From a bacterium (GTDB taxonomy: Bacteria > Arandabacterota > Arandabacteria > Arandabacterales > Arandabacteraceae): a DNA stretch of 64,000 bases. Shown here in pieces: positions 28,982 through 37,272 of this stretch. How positions within the stretch are numbered: position 1 is the first letter of the stretch; the number at the start of each line of letters is the position of its first letter. A model generated the notes under the pieces. The model had not been told where the DNA came from. It saw only the letters and a program-made list of their open reading frames with translations, and searched no databases. The translations under genes and the position numbers were made by a program. The stretch lies in contig JAOZOU010000006.1 of assembly GCA_029933125.1 (NCBI GenBank), forward strand, positions 141,408 to 205,407. The letters are read 5' to 3'.

Positions 28982-29784
28982 CACTCAATTACCAGACTGT
29001 ACTGACCGCCATAGGCACAGTTGGCGCCGTCATCGAGCACAACGAGGGCCTCATACGAACCCTTGCCCACGTTGCTGAGATTGAATATGTGTCTTACTGA
29101 ACAATTTGGCAGAATCCGCTTTGCCTGACTCCTTAGCCTCGAGATGAGATTGGCTTTGGCATCGTATATCTCAAGCCACGCATCGGGTCGAACCACTTTT
29201 GTGCCGGTATTGGCTACGTCTATTTGGAGGACCATGCCACCTGGCGTTTCTTTGAGAGTCTTGCCGATGAACTTGAGTGCAGGTTTCGCAGCCTTGCCGA
29301 TGTTAGTGATCACCTGGATGCCATAGCGTGTTCTCGTGGTCACTCCCATGCTGACACCAGTGGCAGCATCAAAGAGCGTATCATGTCTGGAATCAGGAAC
29401 AGGTTCGACCATTATGATGCTCCAGTATGTGCCAGAGAGGGATGTATCATTGGGGACGGTTCCCTGATAGAAGAGCGAGAAACGCTCATGTGCCGGGATG
29501 GTGAGATATTCGTTACTGAGAGAGATCCAGGCTGCATTTGAGCGGCTATTGCTACCGGGTGGGTCATATCGGGAGATGCCATTTGCGGCAAAGACATAGT
29601 CAGTCTGGTAGATTCGAACCCCTGCATCTTTATCGGCTGTGTTCTTAAGCGTGATTGTTCCACTAAAAGTATCTCCAGGAGCAAGATCTTGCTCGTGTGT
29701 CAGACTTCCCACAACAATCACCTTACCCATGCAAAAATTTGCAAGGCTGAAGATCAAGAGAACCGCAATAATTGAAGCCTTCAA
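28981..29784 (-). CDS. Exported Ig-like protein, possible periplasmic fimbrial-chaperone analogue
   Basis: A 267-residue secreted protein (signal IAVLLIFSLANFCMG). Residues about 25-135 form a first beta-sandwich (DLAPGDTFSGTITLKNTADK) and about 165-267 a second (VLQIDVANTGTKVVRP and a C-terminal strand YSLVIE). Two Ig-like domains in tandem, the first with the DUF916-type look, is also the layout of PapD-like chaperones. The invariant Arg/Lys pair of PapD cannot be assigned by eye. TTG start with GAGGAGGGAG upstream. Its stop overlaps the start of the barrel protein, so the two are coupled. Confidence 0.5.
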   Translation of the reverse strand: MKASIIAVLLIFSLANFCMGKVIVVGSLTHEQDLAPGDTFSGTITLKNTADKDAGVRIYQTDYVFAANGISRYDPPGSNSRSNAAWISLSNEYLTIPAHERFSLFYQGTVPNDTSLSGTYWSIIMVEPVPDSRHDTLFDAATGVSMGVTTRTRYGIQVITNIGKAAKPALKFIGKTLKETPGGMVLQIDVANTGTKVVRPDAWLEIYDAKANLISRLRSQAKRILPNCSVRHIFNLSNVGKGSYEALVVLDDGANCAYGGQYSLVIE

Positions 29785-29796
29785 CTCACTCCCTCC

Positions 29797-30255
29797 TCAT
29801 TGATCGACAATCGTGAAAGTTAGGGTTGTGGAATAGGTACCAGGAGTGATGTCTATTGACGTACCGCTGAGATGGTATTGAACATCGACTCCTGTGCGAT
29901 CAAGGCTGCCAGTGAAAAGCTCGGTGTCGGTTGGGGAGACAACGAGGTAAGAGGTTCCGCCAGATATCGTGCCACTCCCGGTCCCATCAGATGCACGTTT
30001 GAGGTAGAGCGTGAAGTCCCCGCTCCAATTGGTGTCAGACCTTCGCACGTTAACTTGATAATTACCAGAAGCTGCGACATCTATCGTTGTTGCACTAGTG
30101 CTACTGTAATAATCAGTCTGGAGGTTGCTCCCTGCACCTGAGACGAGATCTGAGGCATCGATGGTTTCAGTCCAGCCGCCGACGGCTGCAATGGTTGCTG
30201 CAAGCAGGCTGTGTGCAATGCTAATGAAGGCAGCTGCAAGGAAGGTGGTTCTCAT
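29797..30255 (-). CDS. Small exported beta-rich subunit, pilin- or coat-like
   Basis: A 152-residue protein with a signal peptide (FLAAAFISIAHSLLAA). The rest is Ser/Thr/Gly-rich with predicted beta strands, ending in TYSTTLTFTIVDQ, which resembles the last strand of spore-coat-U/archaic-pilin and WxL-type subunits. No cysteines are visible in the mature part. It lies 12 bases upstream of the chaperone-like gene and downstream of a second subunit-like gene whose C-terminus (RTVTLTLTDS) is similar. Possibly a fibre subunit. I cannot place it in a named family. Confidence 0.5.
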   Translation of the reverse strand: MRTTFLAAAFISIAHSLLAATIAAVGGWTETIDASDLVSGAGSNLQTDYYSSTSATTIDVAASGNYQVNVRRSDTNWSGDFTLYLKRASDGTGSGTISGGTSYLVVSPTDTELFTGSLDRTGVDVQYHLSGTSIDITPGTYSTTLTFTIVDQ

Positions 30256-30308
30256 CCTTGATCCCCATTTCTCAGACGACTTGCTTCAAATAGGCTCTAG
30301 ATCCCCAT

Positions 30309-30791
30309 TTAGCTGTCTGTTAGCGTCAAGGTGACAGTTCTCGAATCCGAAGCAACTACCCCCGCCGAGACCGTCGCTGAAAACGTGTAAGTGATAGTCA
30401 ATCCACTTTCGGCAAGCGTGGCAATCCCTGTTACAAGGTCAGCAGCCGTTGTTGAAAGAGTGACACTTCCAGCACTTGACGCTCCAGTTGGAGCCGTCAG
30501 ATTCACCTTAAGCGTGGTATTCGCGGGCATTGCTGCATCGATAGAACCTGTGATCTTCTTGCTAGATTCGTTAGTGGTGATCGAATATGAGGTGGAGTTG
30601 TCAGTTGCATCATCAGGATCCGATCCCGCAGTTGCTGTGCTAATTACGAGATTGCCCGGATTTCCGCTCACGGAGATTTCATTGATTGCCTGGACTTCGA
30701 ATGTGACAGTCTGCGTTGCTGTGTTACCGGCATTGGCAACCTCAAACAAAACAAGCAGTATCACGCCTGCCAGCATAAACGTGCGAACCAT
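30309..30791 (-). CDS. Small exported beta-rich subunit, pilin- or coat-like (second copy type)
   Basis: About 160 residues from the ATG at 30791, which has AAGGGGGG upstream; an in-frame start at 30833 gives 14 more residues. Signal peptide FMLAGVILLVLFEVANA, then a Thr/Ser/Ala-rich beta sandwich with FEVQAINEISVSG near its start and SDSRTVTLTLTDS at its end. Cysteine-free. It is the first gene of the four-gene group and the most likely major subunit by position. The ISVSGNPG opening is like that of WxL-type and CshA-like surface proteins; homology is not established. Confidence 0.5.
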   Translation of the reverse strand: MVRTFMLAGVILLVLFEVANAGNTATQTVTFEVQAINEISVSGNPGNLVISTATAGSDPDDATDNSTSYSITTNESSKKITGSIDAAMPANTTLKVNLTAPTGASSAGSVTLSTTAADLVTGIATLAESGLTITYTFSATVSAGVVASDSRTVTLTLTDS

Positions 30792-31044
30792 GTCGTTACC
30801 CCCCTTGGCAAAATCCATTACTACGGCTTCCAAAGATGTTTATCGAAGCCCTGTGACTCTATCTTTAGCTTTTCTTCGCATTCGATTTCGAAGTCTTACA
30901 TTTTATAGGGAGCCATGTGAGGGGCTTGAGAAGATACAGAGCTGCTAAAAAGGCAAAGGTTGCCGACACTTGGGTAGAACTGTCACGCTTAGGCCAATAG
31001 CAGGCATTAAATGCCGACAACACTTCTGGCTTCGACCATATGCT

Positions 31045-31254
31045 CTACATGATACCTTCCCACACCTGCTTGCCACTTCTCTCTTGGGGTGGTTTTGCTT
31101 GCTGAGAAACAGATGCTGCTTCAGGAGTGGTTTGCTGAGGGATATCCCTTTTAGCTTGTCGGTTGCTACCTCTGAAGAGCGATGTCACAAAGAGGGCAAT
31201 AACCACTATGAGCAATGCAACAATCAAGTAACCCGTTGTTTGATGCTTGTCCAT
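31045..31254 (-). CDS. Small single-pass membrane protein at the end of the pilin operon
   Basis: About 69 residues: a short hydrophilic start, one strong membrane helix (TGYLIVALLIVVIALFVTSLF) and a Gln/Pro-rich basic tail. The ATG at 31254 overlaps the stop of the PilX-like gene, and GGAGGGAAG lies just upstream. It may be an accessory of the pilin assembly; no family recognised. Confidence 0.5.
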   Translation of the reverse strand: MDKHQTTGYLIVALLIVVIALFVTSLFRGSNRQAKRDIPQQTTPEAASVSQQAKPPQERSGKQVWEGIM

Positions 31255-32876
31255 CAAACTTCCCTCCAGGAGATTGGATGTGGGACTGGCTGGTCAACTC
31301 TAAAGACGGGTGTCAGTGGATAATAGGGTGGAGTAAAGCCCCGTCTATCATATCTGAAATCTCGGCCAAAGCCTGTCATTCCCCACCAGGGAGAGAAGGT
31401 ACCAAAAGGACCGTAGTAGCGCTGAACAACGCCACCTCTTAGGTGGACCTGGCCGCTATAGTGACGATATCTGAAATTATCAACAGTGAAGCAGCCATCT
31501 TCGCCTATTGCCATTATGAATGCATCGAGCAGCAGCTCATCAGGCGCTGAGGTGGAAATGCGAACGTCTCCATCAGATGAATAGATGCCAAGTACACTTT
31601 CAGAGGCCTCATAGGCCTCATAGGTGATGTCGCGGTCGATGACGATGTCACCTTCAGCGGTTATAGTCACCTGAGTTTCGTCATCAAGTGCTGGTGGTGG
31701 GGATCCGTCAACTCTTGCAGGGCCGCCGAGATGGTTTATGTCGCCTGTTGTGTATATCATTCCTCTTGGCAAACCCGTGTAAATGGTAGAATCAGAGCCG
31801 GCATAAACCTTTGTCACGGAATTCACTTTATCGAGCACTATGCGTTTTGTTATGCCGTTTTGATCTGTCATCTCATAGTTTTGAAAGCCATTTTCATCTA
31901 TGTAGAGACGCATGTTGTCTGCATCTCCGACTACGTAAATCCCACCCGTGACTGAAGAGCCATCGTTCGGAAGATAAATACCTGCTGGTATGGGCGAGGG
32001 ATCGTATGGATCCAGCCCGAGAGCTGCCTTTCTCTCAGAGAGCGTAACAGGAGTTGTATCACCTGGTGCATAACCTAAGGCGGCTCTTTCCTGACTGAAG
32101 GAGTTGGATGGCAGCGGTATCTCATCAACGCCGCGCATAAAGCCCCCGTAGAAGTTTGGAACATCCCTGTTACCGTTGCGGTCGGCGTCCAATTCAATAG
32201 GCCAGCCTCTGTTGTAATAGACTGCCTTCTGAGGGACGCATGTAACAAGATCCTCAAAAGTTGGAAAGTAGGCAAATCTTAATTTACCATTGCTATGCAC
32301 TCGGCCATCGAAATATCCGCTTGTATGGAACCAGATCTCGTTGCCGTCAGGCGTGTAGTGGATATCGGTGAATATCAGGAAGTCTGCAAAAGTTCCTCTC
32401 GACGCACTTAGACGCAAGGTTCCCTCTGATATGACCTGCTTTCGGCTTCCTTTGAAAGAAATCCCTGACGCAACTGAAGCGTAATGGAAGTTGAAGGTTT
32501 GGCTTGTGGATTCGAGTGAACTATCCGCAAACTCAAATGTTGTCTGAACTTGGAACCTGCCGTTTGGATCGTTAAAGCTTAAGCCTTCCTCGGGAAAGAA
32601 GCTTGCCACATCAGTTATAATTGGCCCTACGCCGGGCCAGCAGTTCTTGAGACTTTCCATCTTGGCTTGGCTAAAGGCTGCCATCTGCTGCTTCGCGACC
32701 TCTATACCGGCATCAGCCATATAGAGCGCCTGTGTGGCGAATTTCTGATTCTGAGTGATTCCCTTCTCAGTTATTGAAAGCGTGGTTATTGCTAGAGACA
32801 TTGCGGCCATCATGCCGGCTACAATGATGGCTATCACAAGTGCCACACCAGCTTCACTGTTGTCACTTATCTTCAT
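31254..32876 (-). CDS. PilX-like type IV pilus/secretion protein with DUF4900-type region
   Basis: About 540 residues. It opens with a PilX-type N-terminus, Glu8 followed by a hydrophobic helix (AGVALVIAIIVAGMMAAM), with GITQNQKFATQALYMADAGIE just after. That is the usual minor-pilin arrangement in which the processed helix packs in the pilus core. The large remainder is extracellular and beta-rich (HTSGYFDGRVHSNG, ITAEGDIVIDRDITYE), as in DUF4900 proteins. Much longer than proteobacterial PilX (about 170-200 aa). It overlaps the preceding PilW-like gene by one base. The minor pilins probably initiate or cap a pilus or pseudopilus. Confidence 0.72.
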   Translation of the reverse strand: MKISDNSEAGVALVIAIIVAGMMAAMSLAITTLSITEKGITQNQKFATQALYMADAGIEVAKQQMAAFSQAKMESLKNCWPGVGPIITDVASFFPEEGLSFNDPNGRFQVQTTFEFADSSLESTSQTFNFHYASVASGISFKGSRKQVISEGTLRLSASRGTFADFLIFTDIHYTPDGNEIWFHTSGYFDGRVHSNGKLRFAYFPTFEDLVTCVPQKAVYYNRGWPIELDADRNGNRDVPNFYGGFMRGVDEIPLPSNSFSQERAALGYAPGDTTPVTLSERKAALGLDPYDPSPIPAGIYLPNDGSSVTGGIYVVGDADNMRLYIDENGFQNYEMTDQNGITKRIVLDKVNSVTKVYAGSDSTIYTGLPRGMIYTTGDINHLGGPARVDGSPPPALDDETQVTITAEGDIVIDRDITYEAYEASESVLGIYSSDGDVRISTSAPDELLLDAFIMAIGEDGCFTVDNFRYRHYSGQVHLRGGVVQRYYGPFGTFSPWWGMTGFGRDFRYDRRGFTPPYYPLTPVFRVDQPVPHPISWREV

Positions 32877-33745
32877 CACAGACACCTCGGTCTCACAGTG
32901 GATGTGAGTCTGGTCCTATGCAGGCGTGATTGTTCACGCGAAGCGGTCTCAATTGTTACGATGAGTTTCCTTATGAGAGAAGGATCCGATGGCATAGCAT
33001 CGAGGGTTCCATCCTGAAGCCCGTAGTCAAGATCGAATGTCGAAACATATTCAGCAATGACCCTTGGCTCTTGTGTTCCTTCCTGACGCATCAGCCTTGG
33101 ACATGTTGAATCCTCGAGGTCAACATAGTAGGTAATGAGGTTGACCTTGAAAACTCTGCTTCCGGGTGCATAGCCTCCTGGTGGCCAGGGTCTGTGACCT
33201 CCAGGCTGATTGAAGGGGGAGCTTGGGTTGTGTTGTAGCATCCTGGCCGAAAGCTGCACATGCGTTACCTGAAAAAGGTTGGCGAATGAGCCGTTGGTTA
33301 TGACAACGAGATCGCCTTCGCTGAAACCATCAGCACTTTCGACCTTTATCTCTGAACTTGCATTTGGCATTTGTTGGCGGATTGTCGTCTCCACATCTCC
33401 AAACTTCCCAAGAATTCTGAAACTCTCATGTTGCCCATTGTTTTCCAGAGGTGCGATAGGATAGAGAATGAGTGAGTCACCATCTTCCTGTGATGTTACC
33501 ACTGGTATGGAGATACCCGTTCCAGCCATTCTTGCCTCTGAAACAATGAAATCAATGGCGGCACGAGCATTCTGGCGAGATTCAAGTACATGGTCTGTGA
33601 TGTCACTGGCGTTTCTCGCTCGACCCAGGATGCCGAGTACAACCCCCACTGCTGCAACGAACATCACGCTGGCAACGAGGAGCTCAATCAGGGTAAATGC
33701 CCTTTCGCATTCCCTCGAAAACAATTTCCTGCCATTTGCTTTCAT
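32876..33745 (-). CDS. PilW-like prepilin
   Basis: A 289-residue protein with a class III prepilin signal: basic leader, then CERAFTLIELLVASVMFVAAVG, where cleavage before Phe and Glu at position 5 of the mature protein are standard. The globular part has GSFANLFQVTHVQ and a late beta segment, as in PilW-type minor pilins. It sits third in an operon ordered FimT/GspH, PilV, PilW, PilX, the classic minor-pilin order. Confidence 0.82.
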   Translation of the reverse strand: MKANGRKLFSRECERAFTLIELLVASVMFVAAVGVVLGILGRARNASDITDHVLESRQNARAAIDFIVSEARMAGTGISIPVVTSQEDGDSLILYPIAPLENNGQHESFRILGKFGDVETTIRQQMPNASSEIKVESADGFSEGDLVVITNGSFANLFQVTHVQLSARMLQHNPSSPFNQPGGHRPWPPGGYAPGSRVFKVNLITYYVDLEDSTCPRLMRQEGTQEPRVIAEYVSTFDLDYGLQDGTLDAMPSDPSLIRKLIVTIETASREQSRLHRTRLTSTVRPRCL

Positions 33746-33750
33746 CTTTC

Positions 33751-34137
33751 CTACCTTCCAGCACTGGCCAGTACGGTTGATATGTCAACTTTGATTGAAG
33801 GTTCGACTTGTGACGTAACTGTAACGGTGATAAACTTGCAGCCAACCATAGGCTGATCCTCGGTTACCTCCCAGGTACGCAGGTATACGCCATCTATTGG
33901 ATTAAGGCTGTCAGCATGGGTATAGCCAGGCTCGAGCTCAGGTGCATCGTATGCAGTCATATGAAAATCCTCGAGCTTCTGTTTGCAGAGCTCAACAGCC
34001 TCGGTTGCCGTTCCCGACTTGTTCACATCTTCCATGGAAAGGGGGAAGACAATTGCTAGTCCCAGAATGCCTATGGCTATGACAGTTAGCGCCACTACTA
34101 TCTCTATGACTGTAAAACCTTCATCAGCTCTTGCCAT
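33751..34137 (-). CDS. PilV-like prepilin
   Basis: A 128-residue prepilin: leader MARADEG, then FTVIEIVVALTVIAIGILGL with Glu5, a pattern used by the prepilin peptidase. The following helix contains AVELCKQKLEDF, close to the PilV/GspI-type ATELARQKLE segment. Separated by five bases from the PilW-like gene and three from the FimT-like gene. Confidence 0.82.
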   Translation of the reverse strand: MARADEGFTVIEIVVALTVIAIGILGLAIVFPLSMEDVNKSGTATEAVELCKQKLEDFHMTAYDAPELEPGYTHADSLNPIDGVYLRTWEVTEDQPMVGCKFITVTVTSQVEPSIKVDISTVLASAGR

Positions 34138-34140
34138 AGC

Positions 34141-34629
34141 TCAATCCACCTTACAAAGCCCACTGGGTCTAATCTCAATCGTTCTTGATCGATCTGCGTT
34201 GCTAATAGTGATGTGTCCACCTGTTGTCCCGCTTTTGAGAGTCCCTTTGGGAAGAAAGACGACAACACCCGGTGGGTCAAGATCGATTTCTGAGAATTCA
34301 TAATCGTCGCCAAGTTCCCTGGTTGCTAAAATTTCTTCCCCCGTATCTATCTCACCGTCTGCGCGATCCTCAGGTTGCCCGTTACCGTCATCTATGAAAA
34401 TGACATACTCATTGAGATCGGGATCAAAGATGATAGAATGTGCTTGAGAGGTTGCAATTGCCTTCTGGCGCGCCAGCCACAGATCCGTAGCGAGGCGCAG
34501 TGCACTTGACTTAAGTCCACTTGATTGGCTAAATGATTTGAAAGCCGGGATGCTTGTAGCAAGGAGAATGCCCACAATAGCAACAATTGCTAGCAGTTCA
34601 ATTAGAGTGTAACCTGTTTGCCTCTGCAT
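34141..34629 (-). CDS. GspH/FimT-like prepilin
   Basis: A 162-residue prepilin with leader MQRQTG and helix YTLIELLAIVAIVGILL. The segment SSALRLATDLWLARQKAI is the hallmark of GspH/FimT pseudopilins. The last strands include SRTIEIRPSGLCKV, also typical. It is the first gene of the minor-pilin operon, with AAGGTGGG upstream of the ATG. Confidence 0.84.
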   Translation of the reverse strand: MQRQTGYTLIELLAIVAIVGILLATSIPAFKSFSQSSGLKSSALRLATDLWLARQKAIATSQAHSIIFDPDLNEYVIFIDDGNGQPEDRADGEIDTGEEILATRELGDDYEFSEIDLDPPGVVVFLPKGTLKSGTTGGHITISNADRSRTIEIRPSGLCKVD

Positions 34630-34959
34630 CTCATATTCCCACCTTTATGCGGTGTCTCACTTATGGAGCTTTGCATGGACTGTACCAGCATGATCACTTT
34701 CCATCAGCCCTGAGGTCTGGGTATTTTGTTGTTTTCCAAGGGATTACCCTGCGGACGCGCTTGAGGGTGGAAGCCATCCTTTGCAAGAAGCACGTATCAG
34801 CCGCAAGATGCAACTTTTTGGAGACTATAGCCCCAAAGCGGAAGGTAACTACATGGTGCAAAAGATCAGCCGACTCAGGCGCCTTACGGGCCAGGGCAGC
34901 AAGCCTGCATTCATGGCTACAATAGTGTGCGGAGCGAGAAGCAGCACCAAACGTAGCAT
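34630..34959. other. Leader region upstream of the minor-pilin operon
   Basis: About 330 bases lying 5' of the minus-strand pilin operon and 3' of the minus-strand radical SAM gene. I see no convincing gene, no recognisable c-di-GMP riboswitch core and no strong promoter; the promoter for the operon presumably lies here. Confidence 0.35.
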
Positions 34960-35928
34960 CTATTCTTCCTGACTTGGCAGGTTTCTCATATTAGGAAGGC
35001 TTCTTATATAGAAACATTCCCCTTCATATCTGACCTCAACAAGCTTGCCACTCGCAAGGAGATCCTCAACCGTGCTCCACGAAGCACCTGCCTTCGCAAG
35101 CAATTGGAGAACACTTTGCTTTCTCATAGGGTGAACCGCCGTAGCTCCCAGAATATCGCTTGTAACATCTCCTGTGAAGCCAAAAGGTTGGGTCTCATGC
35201 CCCATAAGGAGCTCGGAACTTAAGGAAAAAGATGTGAATACATGATGAGCCATGTTAAGGGTAGCCTCAGTGGGCGGCCTCACCCAGGGTTCTGCGGGCG
35301 GGCGTGTCGGGACTGATATGTAGCTGGTCTCGGGCTTGATCTGAGAAATGAACTCGGCAATTGATCTAACCTCATCCTCGCTTTCATTTACACCTCTTAC
35401 AAGCATTGTCTCTGTCGTCAAACATCCTTTGAAAGAGCTCGAAAATTCCATGATGCCATCAAGTATTTCGGCCAGCTTCAGCCCACGATAGGGTCTGTTG
35501 ATTCTATGCCATGTGCGTGGGCTTACTGCATCTATCTTTACCGACACCCAGTGAGCTCCTGAGATGGCTTGCCTAACTTGAGGCACTGAGAGCAAAGATG
35601 AATTGGTAATGACAGCTACAGGGATCGCAAGATTCTTAAGAAGCTCAATCGTTTCAGCAATTCTCGTGTCAAGTGTCGGTTCGCCGTCAGGAACAAAGGA
35701 TAGGTAATCAATTCCTTCACCATGTGCCCTTAGAGATGCAACTCGCTTGCTGACCTCTTCCGCTATTACCTCAGGATCATAGAACGCTTGCCTCGAGATT
35801 TGCATTCGGTGGGTCCTTCCTATCTGGCAATAGACGCACGAATATGAACATGTCTTAGGTGGAATATTATTTATGCCAAGGCTCTGCCCAAGCCTCCGCG
35901 AAGGTACAGGTCCAAAAACAAGCATCAT
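34960..35928 (-). CDS. Radical SAM protein of the PflA/COG0731 type
   Basis: A 322-residue protein whose N-terminus FGPVPSRRLGQSLGIN is characteristic of the family. The cluster motif is CSYSCVYCQIG (CxxxCxxC) binding the [4Fe-4S]-SAM unit. DGEPTLD and MLVRGVNESEDEV form the barrel's SAM and substrate side. A small C-terminal winged-helix-like part (about residues 235-322) follows. Reaction unknown. Its start overlaps the end of the methyltransferase gene upstream by four bases, so the pair is co-translated and may modify the same substrate. Confidence 0.85.
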   Translation of the reverse strand: MMLVFGPVPSRRLGQSLGINNIPPKTCSYSCVYCQIGRTHRMQISRQAFYDPEVIAEEVSKRVASLRAHGEGIDYLSFVPDGEPTLDTRIAETIELLKNLAIPVAVITNSSLLSVPQVRQAISGAHWVSVKIDAVSPRTWHRINRPYRGLKLAEILDGIMEFSSSFKGCLTTETMLVRGVNESEDEVRSIAEFISQIKPETSYISVPTRPPAEPWVRPPTEATLNMAHHVFTSFSLSSELLMGHETQPFGFTGDVTSDILGATAVHPMRKQSVLQLLAKAGASWSTVEDLLASGKLVEVRYEGECFYIRSLPNMRNLPSQEE

Positions 35929-36572
35929 TCAGCCTTCTTGCCTGAGATGACTACGAAGCCACCTTTACCATAGCCGCTCAAGGTTTCCTCAACCGTATCG
36001 ATTTCATCAGGAGACCTAAAAATAGTCTGAAAGAATTCGAAGCTTCTAAAGCCAGCGTCTTTCAGCATCTCCACGATCTCGCTGACGGAGAAGAACCTTG
36101 CAAGCTCATAGAATTTGCTCTTCTTTTTCTGGTATTTCTTTCCGAGAAAGCTTTCGCGATCTATGATGGCAACAATGATCCTCCCCTGGCTCTTGAGAAT
36201 GCGTCTTGTCTCGTCTATGACTCTAGCGGGTTCGTCTACAAAGCAGATGGTGATGGCTATCAAGGCATATTCGAATGTTTTATCTTTGAATGGGAGGTGC
36301 TCGCCTAAGGCAGCAACGGCATTGATGCCTCTTTGCTTTGCCAATTTCAGCATGTTTATGGCGGGATCTATACCGAACGGTATTCCAAGGGAAGAAGCAA
36401 ATCGACCCGTGCCGACACCAATCTCAAGCCCAACTCCACCATAGGGTAAAGCCTTTCGGATAGCCTTAACCTCTGAAAGATAGACATTCTTATTCTTTTC
36501 ATACCATCGGTCATATTCTTCAAAATGGTCTTCAAAGATGCTCACGGTGTCTCTTTGCACGATCCTTTCCAC
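35925..36572 (-). CDS. Class I SAM-dependent methyltransferase
   Basis: A 215-residue enzyme with the standard fold: EIGVGTGRFASSLG (motif I), GIDPAINML, ALGEHLPF with DKTFEYALI (motif II) and RILKSQGRIIVAI. UbiE/COG2226-like by length and motifs, with no target specificity readable. Coupled by ATGA overlap to the radical SAM gene. Confidence 0.82.
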   Translation of the reverse strand: MERIVQRDTVSIFEDHFEEYDRWYEKNKNVYLSEVKAIRKALPYGGVGLEIGVGTGRFASSLGIPFGIDPAINMLKLAKQRGINAVAALGEHLPFKDKTFEYALIAITICFVDEPARVIDETRRILKSQGRIIVAIIDRESFLGKKYQKKKSKFYELARFFSVSEIVEMLKDAGFRSFEFFQTIFRSPDEIDTVEETLSGYGKGGFVVISGKKAE

Positions 36573-36676
36573 TATTGCTGACTGCCTAATTGTAATGCTT
36601 CCGGTAGCAAAAGCCAGTGCAAAACCAATTCTTCAATTCAGGGAGGTGACCCGAGAGGTTTCTCAGGTAAGAAGTT

Positions 36677-36705
36677 TTAACTCGCTCGGCATTCTTTGCT
36701 AACAT
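36677..36705 (+). promoter_or_regulatory. Sigma-70-type promoter for the ferritin-like gene
   Basis: TTAACT at 36677-36682, a 17-base spacer, TAACAT at 36700-36705. The transcript would start near 36712, leaving a leader that makes the in-frame TTG at 36718 an unlikely start. Confidence 0.6.
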
Positions 36706-36750
36706 ACGCAAAGAACTTTGGTCAATGCCAAGGAGAAAGGGGGGTGTGAC

Positions 36751-37167
36751 ATCGCAACAAAGAAGCTTCTGGACATGCTGAACAGGGCAATAGCCCGTGA
36801 GATTCAGGTTTCCATTCAGTACATGTGGCAGCATGTTCTCTGGAAAGGTATTGATGGCTTCGCTGTTAAGGACGTACTTAAGAACATAGCCATTACAGAG
36901 ATGAAGCATGCGGAGGATATAGCCGAACGCCTTGCTTGTCTGGGTGGAATTCCCACAACTAAACCTGAGCCCATTTTTGTTGGCAAAACCCTCAACCAGA
37001 TGCTCAAGCAGGATGTGAAGGATGAGCAGGGAGCTATAAAGCTCTACAGAGAGATCATCGCCCAAGCAAGAAAAGAAGGCGATGACACTACTATGAGGCT
37101 CTTCAGAAGGATACTTGAGGATGAGGAAGGGCACCTTGATACCTTCCAGGGACTCCTCGGCAAGTAA
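36751..37167 (+). CDS. Ferritin-like (bacterioferritin/Dps-type) protein, probable ATC start
   Basis: A four-helix di-iron protein for iron storage or oxidative protection. Iron-binding carboxylates and histidine are in REIQVSIQYMWQHVLW (helix A), ITEMKHAEDIAERL (helix B, ExxH), DEQGAIKLYREI (helix C) and LEDEEGHLDTF (helix D, ExxH). Homologues begin about M-A-T-K-K-L-x-x-x-L-N-x-A-I; here ATC-GCA-ACA-AAG occupies that position, with AAGGAGAAAGGGGGG just upstream and the promoter at 36677-36705. The only in-frame standard start, TTG 36718, would be almost leaderless and has no ribosome-binding site. If the ATC is used the protein has about 138 residues. Confidence 0.78.
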   Translation: MATKKLLDMLNRAIAREIQVSIQYMWQHVLWKGIDGFAVKDVLKNIAITEMKHAEDIAERLACLGGIPTTKPEPIFVGKTLNQMLKQDVKDEQGAIKLYREIIAQARKEGDDTTMRLFRRILEDEEGHLDTFQGLLGK

Positions 37168-37179
37168 CAGGGCGTTTGC

Positions 37180-37208
37180 TTGACTTTCACCTGCAAAGGT
37201 GATACGAT
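37180..37208 (+). promoter_or_regulatory. Promoter with an inverted-repeat operator in its spacer
   Basis: TTGACT at 37180-37185, 17 bases, TACGAT at 37203-37208. Inside the spacer TCACCT (37187-37192) and AGGTGA (37197-37202) form a perfect 6-bp inverted repeat around GCAA, where a bound repressor would block polymerase. It drives the thioredoxin-like selenoprotein gene. Confidence 0.6.
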
Positions 37209-37218
37209 TAGTAATCGG

Positions 37219-37249
37219 AGCGGGACGCAGGCTGGTGCGTTCCGCTTTT
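37219..37249 (+). terminator. Leader hairpin followed by short T-run (possible attenuator)
   Basis: An 11-bp stem (37219-37229 with 37236-37246, one G-U pair) with loop GGCTGG, followed by TTTG. It lies just after the expected transcription start of the selenoprotein gene, so it could be a weak terminator that attenuates, or a 5' stabilising stem. Confidence 0.45.
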
Positions 37250-37272
37250 GGCTTTTGTGGAAAGGTCTTGAC

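Noticed and set aside
30391-30948. Plus-strand ORF opposite the pilin-like subunit gene
   Set aside because: The minus-strand gene has a clear signal peptide and RBS; the plus-strand frame is open because of the Ser/Thr/Val-rich composition.
36718-36750. TTG 36718 as start of the ferritin-like protein
   Set aside because: It lies only a few bases after the expected transcription start and has no RBS; the residues it adds do not match the family.
37219-37246. Cyclic-di-GMP (GEMM) riboswitch suggested by GGGACGC
   Set aside because: The other conserved GEMM segments are absent, and the sequence is fully accounted for by one simple hairpin.
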